In this document: piece by piece, positions 9,036-18,389 of the stretch
How the letters are laid out: every line of letters starts with the position of its first letter
How positions within the stretch are numbered: position 1 is the stretch's first letter
Assembly: GCF_000471625.1 (NCBI RefSeq)
Contig: NZ_AUSW01000027.1
Coordinates: 24,209-88,208 of the forward strand
Length of the DNA stretch: 64,000 nt
Direction: 5' to 3'
Source: Psychrobacter aquaticus CMS 56
Lineage (GTDB): Bacteria; Pseudomonadota; Gammaproteobacteria; Pseudomonadales; Moraxellaceae
Program-made: the position numbers and the translations under genes
Notes under the pieces: generated by a model
Seen by the model: the letters and a program-made list of their open reading frames with translations, nothing else
The model's database searches: none
Told to the model about the DNA's origin: nothing

Positions 9036-9181
9036 TATAGTCAAGTTGCTATAAAAGAGATTCAGCCAGACTGGTATAAATTTTTTGTAGCCTCTGGCAG
9101 CAAAGGCACAGCAAGGCAGAAAAATTTGTACCAGTCCTGCGTCATAATATCGTGTATCCACTTTATTTAGTATCGACTATA
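9036..9181. repeat. Palindromic intergenic repeat, copy A
   Basis: About 146 bases with inverted ends (TATAGTC at 9036, GACTATA ending at 9181) and an inner palindrome in which CTGGTATAAATTTTTT on the left matches AAAAATTTGTACCAG on the right. The central part, GCAAAGGCACAGCAAG, recurs in copies B-E. It sits between the divergent exoX-like and M23 genes and makes up most of that 302-base gap. Confidence 0.8.
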
Positions 9182-9297
9182 GAGTAAATACGCTATTCAT
9201 GGGAATAAACTTGTTATATAACAATGCTATACAAACGCAGACCCATAAAACCCATATACTATCATTTAAAATAATCTAAAAAAGATAAGAGACTTTA

Positions 9298-9888
9298 ATG
9301 CCACCAAATGATGAAAACAAGCAACAAAAACCTGCACTTTTGAGCCGCGTACTAAAGGTGTTGATTAGGGCTACTGTGCTGTTAGCATTACTATTTATAC
9401 TCGATAAACTATTGCCAAGCATCAGTCAACAGACACAGTCATTTATGGTGGCGAAATGGCAACAGCTCAGCCTAATGCAACAAGAACCACCCACAGAAAA
9501 CAGCTTGCCCAATCCGCTGCCCGAACAGCGACTGACCGATACATGGGGCGCCGCGCGTAGTCAAGGACGCTCACATGAAGGGATTGATATCTTTGCCCCG
9601 CGAGGCACACCGATTCAAGCAACGACGCAAGGCATCGTCAGTAAAGTTGGGGAAAATAATTTGGGTGGTCGCGTGGTCGTGGTAGTAGGACCAGGGGGTG
9701 CAGGGCATTACTATGCCCATTTAGAAGACTATGCTGACATCGCGCCCAATGACTGGGTAAATGCTGGTGACATCATTGGTTATGTTGGTGATAGCGGCAA
9801 CGCCAAAGGCACACCGCCTCATGTCCATTATGGCATTTATATCAATGGCAGCGCCGTTAACCCATATCCGCTTTTGCAAAAAGACTAA
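9298..9888 (+). CDS. M23-family peptidoglycan endopeptidase, membrane-anchored
   Basis: 196 residues. A hydrophobic segment at about residues 22-42 ([19 protein letters not shown]) is not followed by a clear cleavage site and probably anchors the protein in the inner membrane facing the periplasm. The M23/LytM domain shows [14 protein letters not shown] (HxxxD zinc ligands, near residue 97), [13 protein letters not shown] and [17 protein letters not shown] (HxH near residue 175). All expected zinc ligands are present, so it should be an active peptidase cutting peptide crosslinks rather than an EnvC-type activator. It is a short single-domain member with no LysM or coiled coil. Confidence 0.9.
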   Translation: MPPNDENKQQKPALLSRVLKVLIRATVLLALLFILDKLLPSISQQTQSFMVAKWQQLSLMQQEPPTENSLPNPLPEQRLTDTWGAARSQGRSHEGIDIFAPRGTPIQATTQGIVSKVGENNLGGRVVVVVGPGGAGHYYAHLEDYADIAPNDWVNAGDIIGYVGDSGNAKGTPPHVHYGIYINGSAVNPYPLLQKD

Positions 9889-9913
9889 AGTTGGTAACGC
9901 CCTATTTCTAGAT

Positions 9914-10058
9914 GTAGTCAATTCACTATAAGAAATACACGGAGAGACTAGGATAAATTTTTTGTAGCATCGAGCTGCGAAGGCACAGCAAGCCAGAAAA
10001 ATTTATCCCAGTCTAGCATCATGATATCTTGTATCAATTCTATTTATTATCAACTATA
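9914..10058. repeat. Palindromic intergenic repeat, copy B
   Basis: Same family as copy A. The core AAATTTTTTGTAGCATCGAG and GCGAAGGCACAGCAAG are shared, and the outer palindrome is GACTAGGATAAATT against AATTTATCCCAGTC. The right end is CAACTATAG. It lies between the convergent M23 and phoR genes. Confidence 0.8.
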
Positions 10059-10088
10059 GTTTATAAAAATTAGCAAGAAATTTTAATA

Positions 10089-11180
10089 TTAATCGGTGGA
10101 CGCAGAGCGAACGTAAGCTGCTGGAAACACCATACTAAAAGTCGATCCGACTCCTTCTACTGACTCAATTTGCAAATTGGCCTCATGTTGATACAAGACG
10201 TGCTTTACAATTGCTAGTCCCAGCCCAGTTCCACCTGTGGCACGGCTACGACCTTTATCAACGCGATAAAAACGTTCAGTCAAACGTGTGATATGCTCCG
10301 GCGCAATCCCAATACCATTGTCCTCGACAGCAAAACGACAACCATCAGCAGTCTTTGTCCAGCTAATGGCAATATTGCCACCTTTTGGTGTGTATTTAAT
10401 GGCGTTAATAACCAGATTCGATAACGCACTATTTAGGTACATCTCCGAACCATACAACCCATCATAGGTATCTATCTGCAAATGAATGGTATGGCCATAT
10501 GCTTGATTGTAAGCCTGCGCATCGTCATAAATATTGGTAAGCAAACGGGTCATATCGATATAATTAAGTTCATGAGTCTCTTCGATTTCAATGCGAGACA
10601 ACAACAATAAGTCATTCACAATCCTATTCATACGGGCAGTTTGCTGAGTCATTAGCTCAAAACCGCGTCGCCAATGCGGTGGCATATCTGGTTGATCTGA
10701 GAAGTTTTCTAGATACCCCATCATTACGGTCAACGGTGTACGCAGTTCATGCGAGACATTCGCTACAAAGTCACGACGCATCTCCTCTAAATGCTGCAAG
10801 CGCGTGACATCATAAATAATTAGCAGTTTCTCATCGCCGAAAGGTGTGAGTTCACATTTCAGATAGCGCTTAGGGTCTTGCCATGACTCTATATGCACAC
10901 TATCATTAAATGTTGTAGTCGCCTGATAATATTGACGAAACTCAGGCACACGAATAAAATCAAAAATACTTTTGTCTTTATCATCTGGTTGTAATGACAA
11001 TAACTCTTGAGCAGATTGATTCCACCATTCCAAACTGTCATCTTCGTTGAGTAAAATTACTGCATCTCGTAATGCCCGTAAGGCGCTTCTGATTTTTTTG
11101 AGTTGATCCGTTGTATTTTGCTGGGCGATTGGCTCTAACTGATTCTGGGGCTCATTATCCATCGACGCGATGTTGCTCAT
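10089..11180 (-). CDS. phoR: Phosphate-regulon sensor histidine kinase PhoR, lacking a membrane anchor
   Basis: 363 residues. A PAS domain (about 30-125) precedes a HisKA dimerisation domain with DFVANVSHELRTPLTVMMGY (phosphorylated His near 144) and a HATPase domain showing NLVINAIKYTPKGG, VEDNGIGIAPEH and GGTGLGLAIVKHV. It phosphorylates PhoB and sits directly downstream of phoB. Usual PhoR proteins begin with one or two membrane spans that contact PstSCAB-PhoU; none is visible here. The start is firm: a strong AAGGAGG lies just upstream and an in-frame TAG directly precedes the ATG, so the gene cannot extend further. It is therefore probably a cytosolic PhoR. Confidence 0.9.
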   Translation of the reverse strand: MSNIASMDNEPQNQLEPIAQQNTTDQLKKIRSALRALRDAVILLNEDDSLEWWNQSAQELLSLQPDDKDKSIFDFIRVPEFRQYYQATTTFNDSVHIESWQDPKRYLKCELTPFGDEKLLIIYDVTRLQHLEEMRRDFVANVSHELRTPLTVMMGYLENFSDQPDMPPHWRRGFELMTQQTARMNRIVNDLLLLSRIEIEETHELNYIDMTRLLTNIYDDAQAYNQAYGHTIHLQIDTYDGLYGSEMYLNSALSNLVINAIKYTPKGGNIAISWTKTADGCRFAVEDNGIGIAPEHITRLTERFYRVDKGRSRATGGTGLGLAIVKHVLYQHEANLQIESVEGVGSTFSMVFPAAYVRSASTD

Positions 11181-11256
11181 CTATCCTCCTTACCACTACT
11201 CGCTGTGTTACGTTAGATTACGATGACACTTCTGATTGTGAATTACTTATAACAAG

Positions 11257-11961
11257 CTACATTGGTTCAATGAGGCTAGAAAATCGATAACCAGTACCGC
11301 GTACCGTTTGTATCAACGTATCACAGTTATGGGGGCGCAGTAATGTACGCAAACGTTTGATATGGACATCAATGGTTCTATCTTCAATATACACATTTCC
11401 GCCCCATACTTGATCCAGTAATTGTGTCCGTGTATAAGCACGCTCTGGATGACTCATAAAAAACGCCAATAAGCGATACTCAGTAGGCCCAACCTCAATA
11501 ACTTTGCCAGCAGCCATCACGCGTTGGCTTTTTGGGTCTAAACTTAAATTGCCTATTTCGATCGATTTATCGTTACTGAGCGCACTACTACGGCGCAGCA
11601 CCGCTTTGATTCTTGAAATCAACTCACGCGTCGAAAATGGCTTGGTCATATAATCATCCGCACCAGCATCGAGACCGTGAACCTTGCTGTCTTCTTCACT
11701 TTTGGCGGTCAGCATAATGACTGGTATCTCAGAGAGCAAATCATCGTTTTTTAGCATACGACAAAAATCAATGCCGCTTTTATCCCCCGGTAGCATCCAA
11801 TCCAACAAAATCAATGCTGGCCTGTGATCGACTACTTGTTGATGCGCTTCTGACACATCAGCTGCCTGCAAGCTATCAAACCCTGCCATCTCTAGTGTCA
11901 TTACGATCATTTCACGAATGGCGGGTTCATCTTCAACAATCAAAATTTGCTCATTGTACAT
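11257..11961 (-). CDS. phoB: Phosphate-regulon response regulator PhoB
   Basis: 234 residues in the OmpR/PhoB class. The receiver domain has ILIVEDEPAIREM (acidic pocket), LILLDWMLPG (phospho-acceptor Asp near residue 54) and VIMLTAKSEE plus DYMTKPF (Thr and Lys). The C-terminal winged helix shows VGPTEYRLLAFFMSHPERAYTR, VYIEDRTIDVHIKRLR and VRGTGYRF, closely matching PhoB. Phosphorylated PhoB binds Pho boxes to activate phosphate-starvation genes. It is first in a phoB-phoR operon with 76 bases between the genes. A Pho box about 90 bases upstream suggests positive autoregulation. Confidence 0.95.
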   Translation of the reverse strand: MYNEQILIVEDEPAIREMIVMTLEMAGFDSLQAADVSEAHQQVVDHRPALILLDWMLPGDKSGIDFCRMLKNDDLLSEIPVIMLTAKSEEDSKVHGLDAGADDYMTKPFSTRELISRIKAVLRRSSALSNDKSIEIGNLSLDPKSQRVMAAGKVIEVGPTEYRLLAFFMSHPERAYTRTQLLDQVWGGNVYIEDRTIDVHIKRLRTLLRPHNCDTLIQTVRGTGYRFSSLIEPM

Positions 11962-12047
11962 ACGGCATTCTCAGTGTTAGAGGACAAAGTTTAGCATGTA
12001 AAAAAGGCGATAAATGCTCGCCAACTTCTCTCTATTAAACAAATTAA

Positions 12048-12067
12048 TTATGACAACTCGATGACAT
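12048..12067 (-). promoter_or_regulatory. Pho box upstream of phoB
   Basis: On the minus strand two TGTCAT hexamers are separated by 5 bases (TGTCATCGAGTTGTCAT), giving the 11-base periodicity of a PhoB-binding Pho box. A TTTAATAG-like -10 element follows about 12 bases downstream, placing the box at the -35 position, as in PhoB-activated promoters. It faces phoB. Confidence 0.7.
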
Positions 12068-12184
12068 TGGGTTTTTAAGCGATTAATATAGTCAGCTCAA
12101 GATAAGAAAGACACACTTATAGTAACGTACTACTGATATGATTTTTAGATTGAATCGACTGTAGCTGACAACTTATTCAATCGT

Positions 12185-12640
12185 TTAATCCACTTCTAAT
12201 AAAAAGTTCAGTGGGCCATCATTGATACTCTCAACTTGCATATCAGCACCAAATTGACCAGTGGCAACATTAGGATGTTGCGTCTGAGCATAAGCAACCA
12301 ATTGAGCAAACAATGTTTTTGCCGCGTCAGGTGCCATCGCTTCACCAAAATCAGGACGACGGCCTTTGTTTGTTTTTGCCATTAAGGTAAACTGTGATAC
12401 CAATAACAACCCACCACCGACTTGTTGCACATTTTTATCCAGTTTACCGTATTTGGCAGGATCGTCATCATTATCAAAGATGCGATACGTGAGGATTTTA
12501 TCGATCATTCGCTGTGCACTCTCTAAGCTGTCCTCATGTCCCAAGCCAATATAAGCCAACAAACCACGTTCGATTGCACCAACACAATGATCATCGATAA
12601 CGACCCTAGCGCGGTGTACCCGTTGTACAAGTGCTTTCAT
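12185..12640 (-). CDS. dtd: D-aminoacyl-tRNA deacylase
   Basis: 151 residues, the usual Dtd length. It removes D-amino acids (and glycine) mischarged on tRNA. The start MKALVQRVHRARVVID, the SQFTLMAKTNKGRRPDF motif near residue 77 and the C-terminal NDGPLNFLLEVD are diagnostic. The Gly-cis-Pro pair of the active site is present. The residue after it is usually Val-Thr, while Leu-Asn stands here, a small departure from the common NDGPVT pattern. The gene stands apart from its neighbours. Confidence 0.95.
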   Translation of the reverse strand: MKALVQRVHRARVVIDDHCVGAIERGLLAYIGLGHEDSLESAQRMIDKILTYRIFDNDDDPAKYGKLDKNVQQVGGGLLLVSQFTLMAKTNKGRRPDFGEAMAPDAAKTLFAQLVAYAQTQHPNVATGQFGADMQVESINDGPLNFLLEVD

Positions 12641-12739
12641 TTACGGCCTTCTTTATTTATAAATGGAATGGCTTACAGATTATGCTCATACAATGATACG
12701 CTGTCCATGATAAAATACCGCCATTTACTTGCTCATTAA

Positions 12740-12871
12740 TTAGGGCGTGTTTGATATTCACAAATAGGCACTGCTGATCGCTAAAACGGTTCCAGACAAG
12801 GCGCAAGTCGATGATAATGTTAATGCCTTGGCGAGACTTGCAACGCCGTATGGGGCAGTTTTAGCATCAGC
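12740..12871. repeat. Imperfect palindromic intergenic element with a GGCGTGT-type left end
   Basis: Starts TTAG then GGCGTGTTTGATATTCAC, resembling the left end of the MITE at 6959. It then forms a long imperfect hairpin: GCTGATcGCTAAAAC at 12773-12787 pairs with GTTTTAGCATCAGC at 12858-12871, and inside these AGGCGcAAGTC pairs with GACTTGcaACGCC. No matching right terminal repeat was seen, so its outer limit is uncertain. It lies in the 401-base gap between divergent dtd and psd. Confidence 0.65.
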
Positions 12872-13041
12872 CTAAAAGGACAGGACTCTTTTTTGCCGCT
12901 TCATTGCTAAAAATAGACGTATAGAATGACTATACTCACTATTTTTACCTTCGAATCGCCTAAAAAATAGTCTCTGTCAGTGCCATGGTTGAATTATCAA
13001 ACATGCTCTATTACCTCAAACTTTATTTTGGTCGCCTTACT

Positions 13042-13875
13042 ATGAATTTATTCACCACCTTACAACAGCTTGTCCCGCAGCAGCAACTGAGTAAAGTCGC
13101 TGGGCGTTTGGCTGCCAGCCGTCATCCATATGTCAAACGGGCATTTATCCGTGGCTTTGCCAAAGCCTACAACGTCAGTCTCGATGAGTATGAGCGCCAA
13201 AGTCTGAATGCGTATGAGAGTTTCAATGACTTTTTTACACGTGAGCTAAAAGAAGACGCTCGCCCGATCGATGCCACTGTCAACGGCATCGTTAGTCCTG
13301 CTGACGGTATCATCTCTCAGCTCGGACAAATCGAAGATCATAAATTGCTACAGGCCAAAGGTCGTCACTATGATGTCGGGCAACTGCTTGCCGATAGCGA
13401 AGATGGTAGCTATTTTGCCGATGGCAGTTTTGCCACTGTTTATCTGGCACCAAGCAATTATCATCGCGTCCACATGCCATTTGCGGGTACGTTGACCAAG
13501 ACACGCTACGTACCGGGTACGCTGTTTTCGGTCAATAATACCACTGCTGCCAATGTACCTGACCTATTTGCCCGTAACGAGCGTTTGGTGTGTATGTTTG
13601 ATACCAAATATGGTAAAGCTGCCGTGGTGATGGTTGGCGCTATGATTGTCGCTGGCATCGAAACCGTAGCGACTGGTAAGATCACTCGTACCGATGACAT
13701 ACAAGAAGCCGATCATGATATGGACTTTGCAGCAGGTGATGAGCTTGGACGTTTTTATTTAGGGTCTACTGCCATTATCCTGCTGCCAAAAGCCGCACAA
13801 GCGGACTGGCAAGCAAGCATGCACGCCAATAGCGTGATAAAAATGGGACAGTTGCTGGGTATCACTAAACCGTAA
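13042..13875 (+). CDS. psd: Phosphatidylserine decarboxylase proenzyme
   Basis: 277 residues from ATG 13042. It converts phosphatidylserine to phosphatidylethanolamine at the inner membrane and is a self-cleaving pyruvoyl enzyme. The cleavage motif is seen near the C-terminus as GRFYLGSTAIILLP (LGST; the Ser becomes the pyruvoyl group). Other conserved parts are FNDFFTRELKEDARP, SPADGIISQ and YHRVHMPFAGTL. The frame is open further up (ATG 12985 and 13003), but neither has a good ribosome site, and MNLFTTLQQLVPQQQLSKVAG matches the start of the E. coli-type family. A bidirectional terminator follows. Confidence 0.95.
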   Translation: MNLFTTLQQLVPQQQLSKVAGRLAASRHPYVKRAFIRGFAKAYNVSLDEYERQSLNAYESFNDFFTRELKEDARPIDATVNGIVSPADGIISQLGQIEDHKLLQAKGRHYDVGQLLADSEDGSYFADGSFATVYLAPSNYHRVHMPFAGTLTKTRYVPGTLFSVNNTTAANVPDLFARNERLVCMFDTKYGKAAVVMVGAMIVAGIETVATGKITRTDDIQEADHDMDFAAGDELGRFYLGSTAIILLPKAAQADWQASMHANSVIKMGQLLGITKP

Positions 13876-13898
13876 CTTTTCTCTGGCATAATAAAAAA

Positions 13899-13946
13899 TA
13901 AAAGCCCAGTTAAACGTGAATAATGACGTTTGACTGGGCTTTTTAT
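13899..13946. terminator. Bidirectional terminator between psd and the HD-domain gene
   Basis: AAAGCCCAGT plus TAAACGT pairs with ACGTTTGACTGGGCTTT. The stem is flanked by A-rich and T-rich runs and separates two converging genes. Confidence 0.88.
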
Positions 13947-13966
13947 TGTCTGTTATTTACTTAGAA

Positions 13967-14596
13967 TCACGCATTAATCAGCCATCCTCGCTCGGTTGCG
14001 TACTCAATATTTTTTGAGAGCCAATCATGAATAGAAGGGAAGCTTTCTTTAATAAAGACATGAGCACTCGCGACTTGGGTACGTGTGACCCCAAGCTCAA
14101 TCCATGTTTTACCATTGGTATTTATGTTTAGCAAAAATGGCAATAAGCGATCAACGACCCTAAGCAGCTGAGCCTCTTTACTGCTGCCTGTCTCTTGCGC
14201 CTCCCAAATTGCGCTTAGCTCACTAATGCCATTGCCCCGTTCACACTGCAATCTGGCGATACCAGAGCGCTCTTCAATATGGGCATCACTACGTACATTG
14301 GCATATAAAAAAGTATCACCCGCATCGATCTCACCCAAATCATGTACCAGAGCCATCTTTAGCAGTGTTTCGTGATTGATATCCAATTCAAATAACTCAG
14401 CGATTGACCAGCACGCCATGGCTAAGTGCCAAGAATGTTCGGCAGAGTTTTCTTTACGAGTGGTATTTGTCACATAGCTGCGGCGATTCACACGTTTTAG
14501 GGCATCTAATTCTAGTAAAAAATGAGTGATATCATCTATATCGATAGTTGAAACGGCTTTTGGATTCGTTAATGACATAGGCGTGTTTGAAGACAT
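13967..14596 (-). CDS. HD-domain metal-dependent phosphohydrolase (YfbR/COG1896-like)
   Basis: 209 residues. The HD superfamily metal site is visible: ENSAEHSWHLAM near residue 50, LKMALVHDLGEIDAGD near 78 (the His-Asp pair), and a later Asp in LLRVVDRLLPFL. Relatives dephosphorylate 5'-deoxynucleotides or other small nucleotides in the cytosol. ATG 14596 is preferred because AGAGAGA lies just upstream; the open frame continues to a GTG at 14632. The next gene upstream, 112 bases away on the same strand, is an isochorismatase-like hydrolase, so they may be cotranscribed. The exact substrate is not apparent. Confidence 0.85.
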   Translation of the reverse strand: MSSNTPMSLTNPKAVSTIDIDDITHFLLELDALKRVNRRSYVTNTTRKENSAEHSWHLAMACWSIAELFELDINHETLLKMALVHDLGEIDAGDTFLYANVRSDAHIEERSGIARLQCERGNGISELSAIWEAQETGSSKEAQLLRVVDRLLPFLLNINTNGKTWIELGVTRTQVASAHVFIKESFPSIHDWLSKNIEYATERGWLINA

Positions 14597-14708
14597 ACTT
14601 CTCTCTGATTCTTTGGTAGTTTTAAAAATCACTGTTATGGCTAAAAAAAATAGCGCTTATCTTACAAAGCGCTATCTCGTTTAAATCTACTGAAATGGGT
14701 TAAACCCG

Positions 14709-15284
14709 CTATTTGATTAAATTACTAATGGTTTTAAACGCTGGGTCTTCGCTACTGCGGCACAATTCAAACAGAATGGTTTCTACTGTCGTAATTACTC
14801 CACCGGCACGGCGAATACGGCGAATGGCTTGTTTTTTATCATAGGAGAAACGCGAACCAACAGCATCACCAATAATGACGGGCTGCATCCCATTATCAAG
14901 CAAATCAAGTGCGGTTTGTAACACGCAAACGTGCGCCTCGACCCCCAATAATAAAATAGTGCTACGATTCTGCTGCGCTAAATGATGCCATGTGTCGTTA
15001 TTATCGCAGGCACTAAACGTGACTTTTTCAAAGCTTTTTTTGTTGTCACCTTCTAGTACATCACGTATCTCGGGCAAGGTATCGCCCAATCCTTTTTTAT
15101 ATTGCTCATTGAGCATGATGGGGATACCAAGCGCTTGTAGACCTTTGATAAGCGTCACTGTTTTTTTGATGATATTTTCGTGATCATAGATGTGCGGTGT
15201 TAAGCGTTCTTGTACATCGATAATCATCGCTTGCGTGTTTTCACGAGCGATTCGATAAGTGCGGTCGGTAATTGTAGTAGACAT
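14709..15284 (-). CDS. Isochorismatase-family cysteine hydrolase
   Basis: 191 residues. The catalytic triad of the family is present: Asp in MIIDVQERL near residue 24, Lys in FEKVTFSAC near 88, and the nucleophilic Cys in GVEAHVCVLQTALDLL near 121. Close relatives (YcaC-like proteins) have unknown amidase or hydrolase roles; nicotinamidase is a more distant possibility and lacks support here because the zinc-site residues (D-x-H pattern) were not recognised. The gene begins just downstream of the left end of the IS3 element's flank. ACAAGGAGTGT precedes the ATG. Confidence 0.85.
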   Translation of the reverse strand: MSTTITDRTYRIARENTQAMIIDVQERLTPHIYDHENIIKKTVTLIKGLQALGIPIMLNEQYKKGLGDTLPEIRDVLEGDNKKSFEKVTFSACDNNDTWHHLAQQNRSTILLLGVEAHVCVLQTALDLLDNGMQPVIIGDAVGSRFSYDKKQAIRRIRRAGGVITTVETILFELCRSSEDPAFKTISNLIK

Positions 15285-15460
15285 AGTACACTCCTTGTAC
15301 GGCTGACATTTATTATTAAAAGCTACTTTAGAATTATCATGAATAGTGTCTTGAATCAGCTTACTCTTATTTAGTCATAGTTTGGTGGATACGTCAATGG
15401 AGATAATTTTTAATAAAAATTTATCAGTATTATGCGCTTCCAAACCGCTTTAATTTACTC

Positions 15461-15478
15461 AATAAAAAACCCCCAGTC
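15461..15478. terminator. Left half of a terminator split by the IS3-family element
   Basis: AATAAAAAACCCCCAGTC. Removing the element and one GTC copy rejoins it to ATGATGACTAGAGGCTCTTT at 16905 onward. AATAAAAAA then pairs with TTTTTTATT, and AGTCAT with ATGACT, rebuilding a hairpin terminator with A and T tracts. Confidence 0.65.
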
Positions 15479-15510
15479 TGAACTGACCCCCGAAACTTGG
15501 ACGGTTTATT

Positions 15511-16296
15511 TTAATCTAAGGACTGAGTTCTGTACTGCACAGGGCTCAGTCCTTTTAGTTTCAATTGAATACGCTCATTGTTGTAATAATGAATGTACTC
15601 ATGGATTTGTTGCTCTAACTGCTCAATGGTTTGAGGTTTTTCAATATAAATGGTCTCACACTTTAATGTACCGAAGAACCCCTCCATGAGCGCATTATCC
15701 AAGCAGTTGCCTTTTCTACTCATGCTTTGCTTAATACCATGATACTTAAGTGTAGCGCTAAACTGCGCCATTTGGTAATGCCATCCTTGATCCGAGTGCA
15801 GCATTAACCTCTTATCCCGACACGCTTTAGTTTTTGTTAATGCACAATCTAGCATTTGACTCACCAAATCATAAGTTGGCCTTCTTGAGATCGTATAACT
15901 GACGACCTCATTGTTATAACAATCGAGTATGGGCGATAAATACAGCTTACTGTCACCTACCTTAAACTCAGTAATGTCGGTGAGCCAGCGCTTATGTGGT
16001 TGATCTGCATGAAACAGACGTTTTAAGTGATTCTTCACTATCTTGCCTTGTACCCCTTTATAGGAGCGGTACTTCTTGCGCCTTATCTTTGCGCTAAGCG
16101 TCATTTGACGCATAAGCTTAGCAATGAGCTTATGATTGTGATGAACCCCTACCGGCTTTAATGCGGCCGTTATTCTACGATAGCCATACCTGCCTTTATG
16201 CTGATGATACAGCGTAGCAATACGTAGCTTCAACTCAGCGTATTTGTCGTCACTCTCAAGCTTTGCTCTCTGATAATAAAAGACGCTTTTAGGCAT
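15511..16296 (-). CDS. IS3-family transposase OrfB (DDE integrase domain)
   Basis: 261 residues from the first ATG; the natural product is probably an OrfAB fusion made by frameshifting. The HTH_21-like N-terminus (LYHQHKGRYGYRRITAAL) precedes the rve integrase core. Catalytic residues are visible: Asp in WLTDITEFKVG near residue 106, Asp in MLHSDQGWHYQM near 168, and Glu in NCLDNALMEGFFGTLKCE near 204, with the family's K after it. The frame upstream of the ATG is open and joins orfA at the slippery heptamer at 16401-16407. It catalyses excision and strand transfer of this IS. Confidence 0.93.
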   Translation of the reverse strand: MPKSVFYYQRAKLESDDKYAELKLRIATLYHQHKGRYGYRRITAALKPVGVHHNHKLIAKLMRQMTLSAKIRRKKYRSYKGVQGKIVKNHLKRLFHADQPHKRWLTDITEFKVGDSKLYLSPILDCYNNEVVSYTISRRPTYDLVSQMLDCALTKTKACRDKRLMLHSDQGWHYQMAQFSATLKYHGIKQSMSRKGNCLDNALMEGFFGTLKCETIYIEKPQTIEQLEQQIHEYIHYYNNERIQLKLKGLSPVQYRTQSLD

Positions 16297-16337
16297 ACCT
16301 GAGACTTTAAGTAAGTCAGATAAACAGCAGTCATCTC

Positions 16338-16856
16338 TTAGCGCTTCGATGAGCCTTGCTTTCTGTCTGCTTGTTCCTCCGCTTTGAGCAAGGCATCGAG
16401 CTTTTTTAAGTAGGCAACCTCCGCACGCAAGTATTCATTCTCGCGCTTCAATTCAGCAAGACTCTTTTCATTATCTGGTTTGTTTGTGATCATGGGCTTG
16501 CTCATGGCGCCTCTACTTTTATGTTTAGGAGTGAGTCCAGACATACCATAAAGCCTATACGCTTTGTGCCAGTGACTGATGAGCGCAGGTGAGCTGATGT
16601 TAAATTTAAGAGCAGTCTCAGATTGACTTAAGCCTTGCTCTAACATGACCATGATCACTTGGTGTTTAAACTCGCTACTGTATTTAGTTTTATTGGCCTT
16701 AGGCTTAATTGCATCTATGCCGCCGTTTTGGTATTGGTAAATCCACTTAGATACTATCTTTTTATCAAGTTTAAACTTCTTTGCTGTCGCGACGCCAGTA
16801 TGTCCTCGCCTGTAGTATGCGATGATCTTGAGTTTAAAGTCTATGTTGTAACGCAT
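16338..16856 (-). CDS. IS3-family transposase OrfA (helix-turn-helix and leucine zipper)
   Basis: 172 residues. Two helix-turn-helix segments are visible (AYYRRGHTGVATAKKFKLDKKIVSKW near the start, and LEQGLSQSETALKFNISSPALISHW near residue 75), as in IS150-type OrfA proteins that have a duplicated HTH. The C-terminal part (KSLAELKRENEYLRAEVAYLKKLDALL) has leucines at heptad spacing, fitting a leucine zipper. It binds the IS ends and regulates transposition. The frame ends shortly after the A AAA AAG slippery site. Confidence 0.92.
   Translation of the reverse strand: MRYNIDFKLKIIAYYRRGHTGVATAKKFKLDKKIVSKWIYQYQNGGIDAIKPKANKTKYSSEFKHQVIMVMLEQGLSQSETALKFNISSPALISHWHKAYRLYGMSGLTPKHKSRGAMSKPMITNKPDNEKSLAELKRENEYLRAEVAYLKKLDALLKAEEQADRKQGSSKR
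16401..16407 (-). promoter_or_regulatory. Programmed -1 frameshift site of the IS3-family element
   Basis: On the minus strand the orfA codons read TTA AAA AAG, containing the canonical slippery heptamer A AAA AAG. A one-base backward slip continues as AAA AAA GCT CGA straight into the orfB frame, which is open from here. Confidence 0.8.
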
Positions 16857-16901
16857 AAAAATACCCCATAAGTTGTGTCCAACTTATGGGGGGGCAGTTC
16901 A

Positions 16902-16930
16902 GTCATGATGACTAGAGGCTCTTTTTTATT
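16902..16930. terminator. Right half of the terminator split by the IS3-family element
   Basis: After the duplicated GTC come ATGATGACTAGAGGCTC and a TTTTTT run. It is the partner of 15461-15478. It lies just past the fadA stop codon, so the original hairpin probably terminated fadBA and the isochorismatase-side transcription. Confidence 0.6.
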
Positions 16931-16980
16931 AAAATATTTACGATCGTTAAATATTAAAAACTGGCTAGCGATACAAAAAT

Positions 16981-18198
<1,218 letters not shown>

Positions 18199-18389
18199 TC
18201 ATCTCTATAACTTACTTATCTTGTATAAGATAAGACATGATATGCAATGCACGTTGACGCTTAATACCATCTGTCAGATCTAAAGTGAACCAGCTAAAAC
18301 AATACGTCTGTCATTAAAGAGTATTGATAAATCCATTGCTATTCTTCTTTTGACAGACATACCACACTTATCCTAATACGGTATGTTCA

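Larger units (their letters stand above)
15479..16901 (-). mobile_element. Intact IS3-family (IS150-like) insertion sequence, 1423 bp
   Basis: Imperfect terminal repeats start TGAACTGACCCCC on the left and, read inward from the right, TGAACTGCCCCCC, both beginning with TG as IS3 elements do. A 3-base direct repeat GTC flanks it (15476-15478 and 16902-16904). Inside are orfA and orfB on the minus strand with a -1 slippery site between them and a full DDE triad. No frame damage is seen, so it could be active or recently inserted. Confidence 0.93.

Noticed and set aside
9036..10058. Possible CRISPR array because two similar repeats flank the M23 gene
   Set aside because: Copies are ~140 bases long, palindromic, nearly 900 bases apart and separated by a real gene, so this is a dispersed repeat.
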